A stretch of 37,321 nt of DNA from DASWUZ01 sp036401375 (GTDB taxonomy: Bacteria > Acidobacteriota > Terriglobia > Terriglobales > Acidobacteriaceae), in NCBI GenBank assembly GCA_036401375.1, contig DASWVB010000032.1:1-37321 (forward strand), read 5' to 3'. The notes below the pieces were generated by a model, which was not told where the DNA came from, searched no databases, and was given only the letters and a program-made list of their open reading frames with translations. Shown one piece after another: positions 1-7,381 of the stretch. A program made the translations under genes and the position numbers. Numbering within the stretch: the stretch's first letter is position 1; the number at the start of each line of letters is the position of its first letter.

Positions 1-185
1 GGAAAGCCGTTCCTCACCACGACCCGCCCATCAAAGTAAAGGTTGCGAACCAGTGATCCCGGATAGCCGGTGCCCGGGTTCAGGTGAATCGTCTCCTCGT
101 CCGTGACTGCACCATCGGCTCCATACCAGTAAATATTCCCAGTGTCCCGCCAGCCGTCTTAATGATTTGCTTCCCATCCCGTCGT
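1..185 (-). pseudogene. RHS core relic (frameshifted, partial)
   Basis: The minus strand reads as an RHS/YD-repeat core segment (WYGADGAVTDEETIHLNP, then RNLYFDGR) that aligns residue by residue with the intact cores at about 1800-2000 and 3660-3860, but is clearly more diverged. Near 145-152 the frame slips: the upstream half (DGKQIIKTAGG) and the downstream half (DTGNIYWYGADG) are in different frames. Homology stops near 185, and the fragment runs off the left window edge. It is most likely a decayed third copy of the RHS cassettes to its right. A toxin tip, if any, would lie outside the window. Confidence 0.7.
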
Positions 186-344
186 GACGCGATAGCCGCA
201 CATCGCATGGAACACCGCGAAGGGGCCGGAGGCGGGCTAAGGGGTTGCAGCTCATCAGGTTCCCCGTCAACAACGTGCGCTTGCTTCTAGGATAAGCCTT
301 TTCGTTCAGTTTTTCTCTTAGCCGCTTGCTTTCAGCAGGTTCCC

Positions 345-369
345 GCACAGCAACCTAAGGTTGCTGTGC
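345..369. repeat. Perfect 25-bp palindrome
   Basis: Two 12-bp arms, GCACAGCAACCT and its exact reverse complement, flank a single central A. It lies in the gene-free stretch 186-515 downstream (minus strand) of the RHS immunity gene. There is no T-tract on either side, so it is not a classical intrinsic terminator. It could be a regulator site, a recombination site or a stable RNA hairpin. Apart from this palindrome and the weaker hairpin at 474-495, nothing else is recognisable in 186-515. Confidence 0.6.
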
Positions 370-473
370 AGCTCCCATTCTGGGGTGACGTGTCACCTTA
401 CTTCCCATGCGCAGCATGGCAGCTTTTGATCCGAGAGACACAGAGGCCAGATGGAAGCCCTAGCCCGCAGCAA

Positions 474-495
474 GGCCGCCCCCAGAGGGACGGCC
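474..495 (-). terminator. GC-rich hairpin after RHS immunity gene
   Basis: GGCCG-CC facing GG-CGGCC forms a stem with one mismatch, 21 nt past the stop of the 93-residue immunity gene on the minus strand. No U-run follows, so if it ends transcription it would be a weak or factor-assisted site. Confidence 0.3.
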
Positions 496-515
496 TGCGG
501 CTACTCAGAACGCAG

Positions 516-797
516 CTAAGGATGAGCGGTCAGGATTTTATGGGCGACCTGTTTGAAGGCAGGGGATCGCTTCTCTATGTCCACGTCAGAAAAGGGGCCG
601 AACGAACGTATCCAGACGCCACGAACCACGGAAGCCAGCTTCTCCTCGGTCAGCTCCTTCTCGGGGAGGTCGGCTAGGGCAGACGTGATTCCTTCAGCCT
701 CATGGGAGTATTCATCCCCAGGTGCTCCCAGTTCCAGCAGACCCTCTATGTCTTCCGTGTTGAGAGTCTCCTGCACAGTCGTTTGGGTAATTTCCAT
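516..797 (-). CDS. Putative immunity protein of RHS toxin 1
   Basis: 93 residues. ATG at 797 is chosen over the longer frame because a GAGGGG ribosome site precedes it and it starts 11 nt after the stop of the RHS gene at 808. The protein is acidic, soluble and without signal or membrane segment. The stretch LLELGAPGDEYSHEAEGI resembles the GAPxDEYxxE signature of small DUF1871-like proteins, which often sit beside toxins. Position immediately behind an RHS toxin tip is the standard place for a cognate immunity gene, so binding and neutralising the DUF4258-like tip is the inferred role. The stop overlaps a GCTAAGGAT motif (plus strand) shared with the ends of two other genes here. Confidence 0.65.
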   Translation of the reverse strand: MEITQTTVQETLNTEDIEGLLELGAPGDEYSHEAEGITSALADLPEKELTEEKLASVVRGVWIRSFGPFSDVDIEKRSPAFKQVAHKILTAHP

Positions 798-807
798 GGT
801 CAGCCCC

Positions 808-2193
808 TCATTTGAAAAACGCCGTGATGATCTTGCCCGCATTGGCACCCGCTTCCTCAACGACTACCCGGATTCCGTTCGCGGTATAGATGCTCTGAGG
901 CGTCCCATACTTGCCGATTTTCGAGACAACATTCCCAGCCTGCTTGGCCGCTTGTATAGCCGCTTTTGCCTGCTCTGGACTGATACCTCGTTGTGCAAGC
1001 CGTTGTGCCCCATGCTCTGTCAGGCCCACGCCCTCACCTTCAGCACCCGCAGCTAACGCTTCATACGCCAATGGACCGAAGAACGCGGCTCCGTAAGCAG
1101 CCACGGCGATAGCCGCGCCCGTGTTGACCGCATGGGAAGCTGTACCTAGCATTTGGTAGCCCTGCGCGTTGTTCCCGAAGTTGTAGGCCAGACCGGGACG
1201 ATCAGGTGTCGGCGCGGAGTTGAGATTTGACACCCCAGCATCACCGCCTCCAGAATAGGGCGTGTAGCCAACGTCGATGCTGTTGCCCCCCGCTCCTGCG
1301 GTGATCGAAGTGACCGTCCCTGGGACGTAGCTCTTCGACTGCCCATCTCCGATCTTCACATTGTCGCAATTCCCAGCCGAAGTAGAGACGCTTTCGGTAG
1401 TGTCGCTCGTCCTCGTCTGAACCACACAATCGTGCCCGTCAGGATCGGTTCCCGTAAGCGGATTGTTACGGGTATAGCTATAAAGATTTAGGCTCTGAGG
1501 ATTCGATGGATTGTAGAACGGGACGCTGACAGGACCTTCCTCATCGTCCGAATAATCGGGACTCATGAACCTTCCCATGGACGACCCATAGTATCGAGCT
1601 CCGAAGTAATCCAAGCCGCTTTCTGTATCTCTTTCTTTGCCGGTGAACTGCTGCTCGAGGCTGGTCGGAGGAGGATCGATATAACTGCCGAAGGGGTAGT
1701 AGTCGGTCACCGTCTTATTTCCGTTCGTGTCGACCGTAGCGCGGCTGGAGCCGACCTGGTCCGGCACGATGTAGTAGCTGGGAACATCGTTCGCATCATC
1801 CGGAAAGCCCATCCTGTAGACCAGCTGACCATTGAAGTAGAGGTTCCGGATCACCCTGCCAGGAAAGCCGTTGCCCGGATTCAAATGCACCGTCTGCTCG
1901 TCCGTCACCTCGCCATTGGCTCCATAGAAGTAGGTGCTGCCGCTGTCCCCGCCCGCACTCTTGCGAATGCGCTTCCCGTCCCCATCATAGCTGTAAGTCT
2001 CCGCCCCAGCCGTCACCACCCTGCCCTCCGCGTCATAGGTGTAGTGCATGCCCAGATTGTCCCGGATCACATTGCCGGCTGCATCGTAGGTCAGCCCGAC
2101 GCCCGAGAGCTGGTTCTTCACCGTGGGCTGAGCCATCAGCGTCAGGCCCCGGCCTCCTCGATCACCCTCAACCCACCACCCCAGACGCATCAC
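808..2193 (-). CDS. RHS orphan C-terminal cassette with DUF4258-like toxin tip
   Basis: 461 residues from GTG 2193; ATG 2136 (MAQPTVKN) is an alternative and a better match to where RHS homology begins. Residues ~30-190 are RHS core: YD repeats (YDAAGNVIRD, YTYDAEGRV, YSYDGDGK) and the core-closing block SGLDYFGARYYGSSMGRFMSPD followed by NLYSYTRNNPL. After this comes a variable tip. The last ~75 residues (LTEHGAQRLAQRGISPEQ to VVVEEAGANAGKIITAFF) match the DUF4258 pattern, a fold found in secreted nuclease-like toxins. Full RHS proteins exceed 1000 residues and carry an N-terminal shell, so this is a truncated orphan tip. An immunity gene follows 10 nt downstream. It may be silent until recombined onto a full-length RHS gene. 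Confidence 0.75.
   Translation of the reverse strand: MMRLGWWVEGDRGGRGLTLMAQPTVKNQLSGVGLTYDAAGNVIRDNLGMHYTYDAEGRVVTAGAETYSYDGDGKRIRKSAGGDSGSTYFYGANGEVTDEQTVHLNPGNGFPGRVIRNLYFNGQLVYRMGFPDDANDVPSYYIVPDQVGSSRATVDTNGNKTVTDYYPFGSYIDPPPTSLEQQFTGKERDTESGLDYFGARYYGSSMGRFMSPDYSDDEEGPVSVPFYNPSNPQSLNLYSYTRNNPLTGTDPDGHDCVVQTRTSDTTESVSTSAGNCDNVKIGDGQSKSYVPGTVTSITAGAGGNSIDVGYTPYSGGGDAGVSNLNSAPTPDRPGLAYNFGNNAQGYQMLGTASHAVNTGAAIAVAAYGAAFFGPLAYEALAAGAEGEGVGLTEHGAQRLAQRGISPEQAKAAIQAAKQAGNVVSKIGKYGTPQSIYTANGIRVVVEEAGANAGKIITAFFK
1636..1999 (-). repeat. 364-bp RHS core direct repeat, copy A
   Basis: Aligns without gaps to 3491-3854 (offset 1855). I count 8 differing bases in 364, or 97.8% identity, while the flanks diverge abruptly on both sides. 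It encodes the end of the RHS core and is long and similar enough to serve homologous recombination between cassettes. Confidence 0.9.
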
Positions 2194-2194
2194 A

Positions 2195-2212
2195 GGCCGC
2201 CTAGCGGCGGCC
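2195..2212 (-). terminator. Hairpin between membrane immunity gene and RHS cassette 1
   Basis: GGCCGCC-TAGC-GGCGGCC is a perfect 7-bp stem with a 4-nt loop. It lies 32 nt after the stop of the membrane protein gene and just before the RHS1 frame. No T-run follows, so terminator function is only a suggestion. Confidence 0.3.
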
Positions 2213-2243
2213 CGTGGGCATTTCTAAAACGGCTGCTAAGGAT

Positions 2244-2615
2244 TCAGTGAGCGCGTCCCCGGTGCGCGATCCAGTACACACACGCGAACCAGAACGGCAG
2301 ACTGGTCAGCACGCAGGAGAACAACAGGCCCGCCCGGAACATCCACTGACCACGCCGCCGCGCAGCTACCGCGTCAGTCTTCCGGCTCCATAGCTCGATG
2401 ATCCACCCAAGTGTGTAGCAGAGGTTCGCCATCACACCATAGACGACGACCCCAACGAGCAACAGCATGGGTTCTATGGCGTCCTCCCCCAGCGGGATCA
2501 CCTTGGTCATCAGCCATTCGAACCCAGCGATAGCCGCTACTCCGACAACGAGCAGAACAGCGTTGTAGAGAAGCCGACGAAGCTCCCACCACCGGATGAC
2601 CTGACCCTTGGTCAT
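2244..2615 (-). CDS. Four-helix membrane protein, putative immunity to RHS toxin 2
   Basis: 123 residues. ATG 2615 follows an AGAGGGGG ribosome site and lies 17 nt past the RHS2 stop at 2633. Four hydrophobic segments are visible: around residues 12-35 (LLYNAVLLVVGVAAIAGF), 45-60 (IEPMLLLVGVVVYGV), 62-75 (ANLCYTLGWIIEL) and 92-115 (FRAGLLFSCVLTSLPFWFACVYW), with a basic loop KTDAVAARRRGQ before the last. I do not recognise the family. Its place directly behind an RHS tip makes it the candidate immunity protein. A membrane immunity protein would fit a toxin acting at or in the inner membrane, but the RHS2 tip itself shows no obvious membrane helices. Confidence 0.6.
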   Translation of the reverse strand: MTKGQVIRWWELRRLLYNAVLLVVGVAAIAGFEWLMTKVIPLGEDAIEPMLLLVGVVVYGVMANLCYTLGWIIELWSRKTDAVAARRRGQWMFRAGLLFSCVLTSLPFWFACVYWIAHRGRAH

Positions 2616-2632
2616 GGCTACCCCCTCTTGCG

Positions 2633-3892
2633 CTAAGGATGTGTGCATGGGTTCGGCTCGCTGAGTGTGAAGTTTTGGACGATTGACCGTCCCGGCCCGG
2701 TGGAACCGCTAGGACGATCAGGAGTCGCGTGATACACGAACGAGTGCGCTCCAGCTACATTCGTGAAGCTGATGTCGGTGCTGTCGCCGTTGTTCGTATA
2801 AGTTCCTCCGCCATAGCCACCGACCTGGCCTCCAACGGGAGAGTTAGCCGCATCGTAAGGGATGTTCGCTGCCGCTTGCCCAGAAGAGAGATTGACCGCG
2901 CCTGATTGCTGCCCCGCCGCGCACCCTGCTTTGATCCGAGCATTCAACTGCTGGATGCCCTTCGATTGAAGGATGTTCCGTCCCTCGACGGTGCTGAGAT
3001 CGTAGTTCCGAACAGTCGGGCCGTTGCCGGTCAAGAAGTCGGAGAGTAAGCCCGCCGCAGCTCCATAGGCAGAGGAGAGAGAGTTATCTGTGTTGGGGCC
3101 AAGATATTTGTCGTAGACCGTCACTTGCAGCGTGCCGTCTGCACCTACGCTGTTGTTTCCGAAGTGATAGCCGCCGTTGCTGTCCACGTTGAGCGTGTTT
3201 ACAGCACCGCTGACCCAGTAGCCGCCTGTCTTCCCGCACTCGCCGATGCTCGAACTGCGGTCTGAACTCTCGATGCCGTTCCCGGCGTCGTTCAGATAGG
3301 CGCAGTCGAGTCCAAACGGATCGACGTACTTCAGAGGATTGTTCAGCACGTAGCTGTACATGTTCCAGCTCTGCGGGTTCGCAAAGTCAGCAACAGAATT
3401 GCCCCGCGGATCGGGCAACATCCACCGGCCCATCGTAGACGCATAGCTGCGAAACTCGAAGTGATCCAAGCCGCTCTCGGCGTCCCGTTCTTTGCCGGTG
3501 AACTGCTGCTCGAGGCTGGTCGGAGGAGGATCGATATAACTGCCGAAGGGGTAGTAGTCGGTCACCGTCTTATTCCCGTTCGTGTCGACCGTAGCGCGGC
3601 TGGAGCCGACCTGGTCCGGCACGATGTAGTAGCTGGGAACATCGTTCGCATCATCCGGAAAGCCCATCCTGTAGACCAGCTCACCATTAAAATAGAGGTT
3701 CCGGATCAACCTGCCAGGAAAGCCGTTGCCCGGATTCAGATGCACCGTCTGCTCGTCCGTCACCTCGCCATTGGCTCCATAGAAGTAGGTGCTGCCGCTG
3801 TCCCCGCCCGCACTTTTGCGAATGCGCTTCCCGTCCCCATCATAGCTGTAGGTCTCTGTACCGCCGCCGCGCTGGCAGAGCCGATGCTTCAA
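2633..3892 (-). CDS. RHS orphan C-terminal cassette with unrecognised toxin tip
   Basis: 419 residues from the first ATG. RHS homology starts only at about residue 12 (ETYSYDGDGKRI), so the start codon lies in unrelated sequence and the gene is a truncated orphan. Residues ~12-150 are RHS core, nearly identical to RHS1. The core end is altered: SGLDHFEFRSYASTMGRWMLPD, then NMYSYVLNNPLKYVDPFGLDC. Residues ~165-419 form a different tip with many Gly/Ser/Asn and several Cys, ending in GRSIVQNFTLSEPNPC. I recognise no toxin family in it. The product is inferred to be a polymorphic toxin tip because of the architecture and the immediately following membrane protein gene. Confidence 0.7.
   Translation of the reverse strand: MKHRLCQRGGGTETYSYDGDGKRIRKSAGGDSGSTYFYGANGEVTDEQTVHLNPGNGFPGRLIRNLYFNGELVYRMGFPDDANDVPSYYIVPDQVGSSRATVDTNGNKTVTDYYPFGSYIDPPPTSLEQQFTGKERDAESGLDHFEFRSYASTMGRWMLPDPRGNSVADFANPQSWNMYSYVLNNPLKYVDPFGLDCAYLNDAGNGIESSDRSSSIGECGKTGGYWVSGAVNTLNVDSNGGYHFGNNSVGADGTLQVTVYDKYLGPNTDNSLSSAYGAAAGLLSDFLTGNGPTVRNYDLSTVEGRNILQSKGIQQLNARIKAGCAAGQQSGAVNLSSGQAAANIPYDAANSPVGGQVGGYGGGTYTNNGDSTDISFTNVAGAHSFVYHATPDRPSGSTGPGRSIVQNFTLSEPNPCTHP
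3491..3854 (-). repeat. 364-bp RHS core direct repeat, copy B
   Basis: Partner of copy A at 1636-1999 with 8 differing bases. The repeat ends almost exactly where RHS2 homology to any RHS core ends, which places the truncation point of this cassette near 3857. Confidence 0.9.
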
Positions 3893-4002
3893 CCTCGGTA
3901 AGTCGTGGACCGATGAGGCCCGCCTACAAGGTGCCCGGCCCTCGGGACGGCAGAGAGCCTGAACCTTACCGGCCTACACCGCGCTTCCTCTAGAATCTAG
4001 AC

Positions 4003-5643
4003 ATGTCTTATGCGCTCGCGATGGAACGGCTGCTTGCGCTGGCGGGCGAGTTGCACACTCCGGCCTGGGCGCCGCGCCGCAAGTTTCGACTCGAAGACAT
4101 GCGCGTTCTGCTGGCCCGGCTTGGCGATCCGCAGAAGAGTTTTCCCTCGGTGCTGATCGCGGGCACGAACGGAAAGGGCTCGACCGCCGCGACCCTCGCC
4201 AGCATCCTGCGCAGCGCCGGGTACCGGACCGGCCTCTACACCTCCCCGCACCTCGAGCGGCCGAACGAACGCATCCAGATCGATGGCGAAGAGATCGATG
4301 ACCACTCATTTGCCAGCCACTTCTTCCGCGTCGAATCGGCCGGCCGCGAGCTGGTGGAGGGCGGCGAGCTCCCCGCCCTGCCCAGCTTTTTTGAAGCCGT
4401 CACCGCGATGGCCTTCCTGCACTTTGCCGGGTTACCTCGAAATAACGCCGCCGGCGCCGCCGAACAGACGATTCACGGCGACGTAACTGATCTTCCCGTA
4501 GACATTGCCGTGCTCGAAGTCGGAATGGGAGGCCGTCTCGACGCCACCAACGTCGTCGAGCCGCTGCTCTCGATCGTCACCGATATCTCGCTCGATCATA
4601 CGGAGTGGCTCGGCTCAACCATCGACGCCATAGCCCGCGAAAAGGCTGGTATTCTGCGGCAGAATGGCATGATGATCACCCTTCCGCAGCACCCGGAGGC
4701 GAGCCAGGCGCTCGGCGAGGTGGCGATCGCGCTCGGCGTCCGCGCGGTCAATGCCGCCGAGTACATACCCTCGCAGGGGCAGCCCGAGCGCTTCACCCGC
4801 AACCGCTACCCGCTCACCGTGCTCGGGCGGCAGATCGAGGTCGACTCCCCGCTCGCCGGACGTCATCAGCAGCGCAACATCGCGCTCGCCATCGCGGCCG
4901 CAGTGGAGCTGAACACCGTCACCAACACAAGTAACGGTCATGGTTACAATATCTCTGCATCGCAGATCGAAGACGGCATTCGTGAGACTGTGTGGCCGGT
5001 GCGCCTGGAACGCATCCGCGAAGGCACCCTGGAACGCACCCTGGGACGCACTCTCGAACCCACCCTCGAACGCACCGTCGAACCCACCCTCGAACCCATC
5101 CTGGATCCCATCCTGGAACACGCACCGCGTGCCGGCACGGCCGGTGCCCGACAGCCTGAGGTGCTGCTCGATGTCGCTCACAACCCGGCGGGCGCATGGG
5201 CCCTGCGGTCCGCGATCTCGACCCTGCTCGGCGACGGCGAGCGGCCGCTGACCCTGATCTTCGGCTGTCTCAAAGACAAAGCCATTGGGGAGATCGCACA
5301 GATACTCTTTCCGCTCTTCAACGAAGTCGTCCTCACACGCGTCGACTCCCCTCGAGCGGCCTCGATCGACGAGATGCTGGCCGCCGCGAGCCAGACGGGG
5401 GCGATCGCTACTGTCGAAAGCGACGCACCACGAGCGCTCGCCAGGGCCTTTGAACTGACTCCGCCTGGCGGATTAGTGGTTGCAACGGGATCTTTCTACC
5501 TGGTGGGCCAGGTACGTAGCCTCCTCAAGGCTGCGGGCGTCGCACGTGAGGTGCGCAGCCGCGGCAGGGTGGAGGCGCAGGCCTCAGAGGCAGTCGAGTT
5601 CGCAGCTGGCCCGCTTGCCGTAAAGCAGGCGGACGGGCGATGA
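4003..5643 (+). CDS. folC: Bifunctional dihydrofolate/folylpolyglutamate synthase
   Basis: Adds glutamate to dihydropteroate and to reduced folates (Mur ligase family, ATP dependent, cytosolic). The 546-residue product opens with the typical FolC start (Y-x-x-x-x-x-x-L near residue 3-11). It has the P-loop GTNGKGS at 54-60, TSPHLERPNERI after it, the VLEVGMGGRLDATNVV Mur-ligase segment, DHTEWLG, and the C-terminal DVAHNPAGA and IFGCLKDK motifs. FolC is usually about 420-450 residues. The excess is partly an insertion of eight TLEP/TLER-like tetrapeptides at residues 342-373, between the ATPase and C-terminal domains. The stop overlaps the plsC start (ATGA), so the two are translationally coupled. 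Confidence 0.95.
   Translation: MSYALAMERLLALAGELHTPAWAPRRKFRLEDMRVLLARLGDPQKSFPSVLIAGTNGKGSTAATLASILRSAGYRTGLYTSPHLERPNERIQIDGEEIDDHSFASHFFRVESAGRELVEGGELPALPSFFEAVTAMAFLHFAGLPRNNAAGAAEQTIHGDVTDLPVDIAVLEVGMGGRLDATNVVEPLLSIVTDISLDHTEWLGSTIDAIAREKAGILRQNGMMITLPQHPEASQALGEVAIALGVRAVNAAEYIPSQGQPERFTRNRYPLTVLGRQIEVDSPLAGRHQQRNIALAIAAAVELNTVTNTSNGHGYNISASQIEDGIRETVWPVRLERIREGTLERTLGRTLEPTLERTVEPTLEPILDPILEHAPRAGTAGARQPEVLLDVAHNPAGAWALRSAISTLLGDGERPLTLIFGCLKDKAIGEIAQILFPLFNEVVLTRVDSPRAASIDEMLAAASQTGAIATVESDAPRALARAFELTPPGGLVVATGSFYLVGQVRSLLKAAGVAREVRSRGRVEAQASEAVEFAAGPLAVKQADGR
5026..5121 (+). repeat. 12-bp tandem repeat inside folC
   Basis: Eight consecutive 12-bp units, consensus ACCCTCGAACSC, encode the tetrapeptide T/I-L/V-E-R/P eight times (residues 342-373). 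The unit length keeps the reading frame. Units differ from one another by one to four bases, so this is an aged expansion and not a fresh slippage array. Confidence 0.9.
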
Positions 5644-6608
5644 TCGCTTACCCAGGCGCCCGGCCCGATCCGCTGCCGCTGCGCGAACGGCTGCTGTCGA
5701 ACCTTGTTCAGGCGCCACTCTTCGGGCTCGCCACAATCCTCTTCGGCACCTTGTCCCTGCTTGCCTCCCTGTTTGACAGGGACGGGCGTGCGCAGCATGC
5801 GATCGCGCGCACATGGGCCGCGCTCACCCTGCGCATCAGCCGCTGTCCGGTTGCGATTATCGGCGGGGAAAATCTGACGCGCTACCCCGTCGCCCTCTAT
5901 GCGGCCAATCACGCCTCTTATATGGATACGCCGGTCATCTTCAGCAGCCTGCCGACCCGGTTTCGCATCCTCGCGAAGCATGAGCTTTGGAAGGTGCCTT
6001 TCATCGGCTGGCACCTGAGGCGGAGCGGGCAGATTCCGATCAACGCGGAGAATGCTCGCGCTTCGGTGGCAAGCCTTAACATCGGGGTAAGGGCGCTCAA
6101 GGCTGGAATGCCTCTGTTCATCTTTCCCGAGGGCGGGCGCTCGGAGAGCGGCGATCTTGCGCCCTTCATGAATGGAGCAAGCTACATCGCCGTCCGCGCC
6201 GGGGTTCCGATCGTGCCGCTGGCGCTTGTGGGGACGTACGAGCTGCTGCCGATCCACACCCGTGCCTTCCACCCGAGGCCGCTGCTGCTGGTTGCCGGTG
6301 AGCCGATCGTGACGGACGGTTACACCAGCAAGAACCTGGACGAGCTCACCTGCCGCTTGCGGAGCGCCATCGCGGAGCTCTTCTACAGCCATAGCGGCCG
6401 CCCCCGGCCCGAGTTGAGGGCGGACGAGGTAGAGGCCGACGACGCGCGGGGGGCCGACGACGCGCGGCCAGCCACTGCGTCCCGGCCTGTGCTGTCGAGA
6501 CAGGAGCTGCCGGCAGTGCACGCCGATTCAGAGTGCCCGGCGAAGGGTGAGATGGCGCCTGGTCCGCTCCGGGTCAGCCGCTCTAACTATAATGGTAGGC
6601 AACGATGA
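5640..6608 (+). CDS. plsC: 1-acyl-sn-glycerol-3-phosphate acyltransferase (PlsC family)
   Basis: Transfers an acyl chain to lysophosphatidic acid to give phosphatidic acid at the inner membrane. The 322-residue protein has a hydrophobic N-terminal segment (residues ~20-45, LVQAPLFGLATILFGTLSLL) and the catalytic H-x4-D box NHASYMD (His91, Asp96). It also has the FPEGGRS glycerophosphate-binding motif (162-168) and VPIVPLALVGTYELLP. The last ~60 residues (after ~260) are a charged, low-complexity tail not needed by the family. The start overlaps the folC stop by 4 nt, and its own stop overlaps the next gene in the same way. Confidence 0.88.
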   Translation: MIAYPGARPDPLPLRERLLSNLVQAPLFGLATILFGTLSLLASLFDRDGRAQHAIARTWAALTLRISRCPVAIIGGENLTRYPVALYAANHASYMDTPVIFSSLPTRFRILAKHELWKVPFIGWHLRRSGQIPINAENARASVASLNIGVRALKAGMPLFIFPEGGRSESGDLAPFMNGASYIAVRAGVPIVPLALVGTYELLPIHTRAFHPRPLLLVAGEPIVTDGYTSKNLDELTCRLRSAIAELFYSHSGRPRPELRADEVEADDARGADDARPATASRPVLSRQELPAVHADSECPAKGEMAPGPLRVSRSNYNGRQR

Positions 6609-7381
6609 ACCTTCCTGCCGTCCGAATCGCAGTACCTGAGCCCACCTCGAAGGATCCTGCCTATAACCAGCGTGCATGGCCGCAGTTCGCTCACGCTCTG
6701 GGCTGCTGCGGCGCAGTGGCCGTTCCCGTCCCGCTGGGGGAGTCGCAGGCGACCATCGCGCGTCTGATCTCAACGTGTGCGGGAATCCTGCTGCCTGGCA
6801 GCCCCTCCGATCTGAATCCCCAGAAGTACGGGCAGGAGCCGGTTGCGGAGTGCGCGGCGCCCGATCCCGGACGGGAGGCGGTGGACGAGTTGCTGCTGCA
6901 GGACGCGTTCAACCTCTACAAGCCGATCTTTGGGGTCTGTTACGGGTTGCAGTCCTTGAATGTGTGGCGAAACGGCTCGCTGATTCAGCATCTTCCCGCG
7001 AGCGGCAGGCATGATCCCGAGCCGGACGTAGCCGAGGCTCACACCGTGGTCGTCGCCTCAGCGTCGGGGCTGGAGCAGGCAATCACCGGCGCGCGGGACG
7101 CTGTGCATGTGGATGGCTTGACGGAGCTCATCGTCAATTCCAGTCACCATCAGGCCGTCGACAATCCCGGGGACGGACTCGCCATGGTGGCTCGGTCGGC
7201 GGACGATGGGGTGATCGAAGCTCTCGAGGGTCATAATCCGGAGCAGTACGTTCTCGGCGTCCAGTGGCACCCTGAGCGGACCTTCGGCGTAAGCGCCGCC
7301 TCGCGGATGCTGTTCGAGACCTTCGTAGCAGCCGCACGGGCGTGGCATCCGCGTCACGTGCAGGACTCCGTTGCCGTCTGA
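6605..7381 (+). CDS. Class I glutamine amidotransferase, PuuD/peptidase C26-like
   Basis: 258 residues. Family members hydrolyse gamma-glutamyl amides such as gamma-glutamyl-GABA. The nucleophile elbow FGVCYGLQSLNV places the catalytic Cys at 112, and the C-terminal VQWHPER supplies the His/Glu pair. LLPGSPSDLNPQKY and SSHHQAVD are the substrate-side motifs of the PuuD group. The elbow reads GVCYGLQ where PuuD proteins usually have an Arg after the Cys, so substrate may differ from gamma-glutamyl-GABA. ATG 6605 overlaps the plsC stop (ATGA). It lies in a run from folC to rsmG with overlapping ends, implying one transcript. Confidence 0.8.
   Translation: MNLPAVRIAVPEPTSKDPAYNQRAWPQFAHALGCCGAVAVPVPLGESQATIARLISTCAGILLPGSPSDLNPQKYGQEPVAECAAPDPGREAVDELLLQDAFNLYKPIFGVCYGLQSLNVWRNGSLIQHLPASGRHDPEPDVAEAHTVVVASASGLEQAITGARDAVHVDGLTELIVNSSHHQAVDNPGDGLAMVARSADDGVIEALEGHNPEQYVLGVQWHPERTFGVSAASRMLFETFVAAARAWHPRHVQDSVAV

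Noticed and set aside
3896..3971. CGGTAAG ... CTTACCG inverted pair before folC
   Set aside because: Only 7 bp each and 62 bp apart, within chance expectation; no supporting promoter or repeat.
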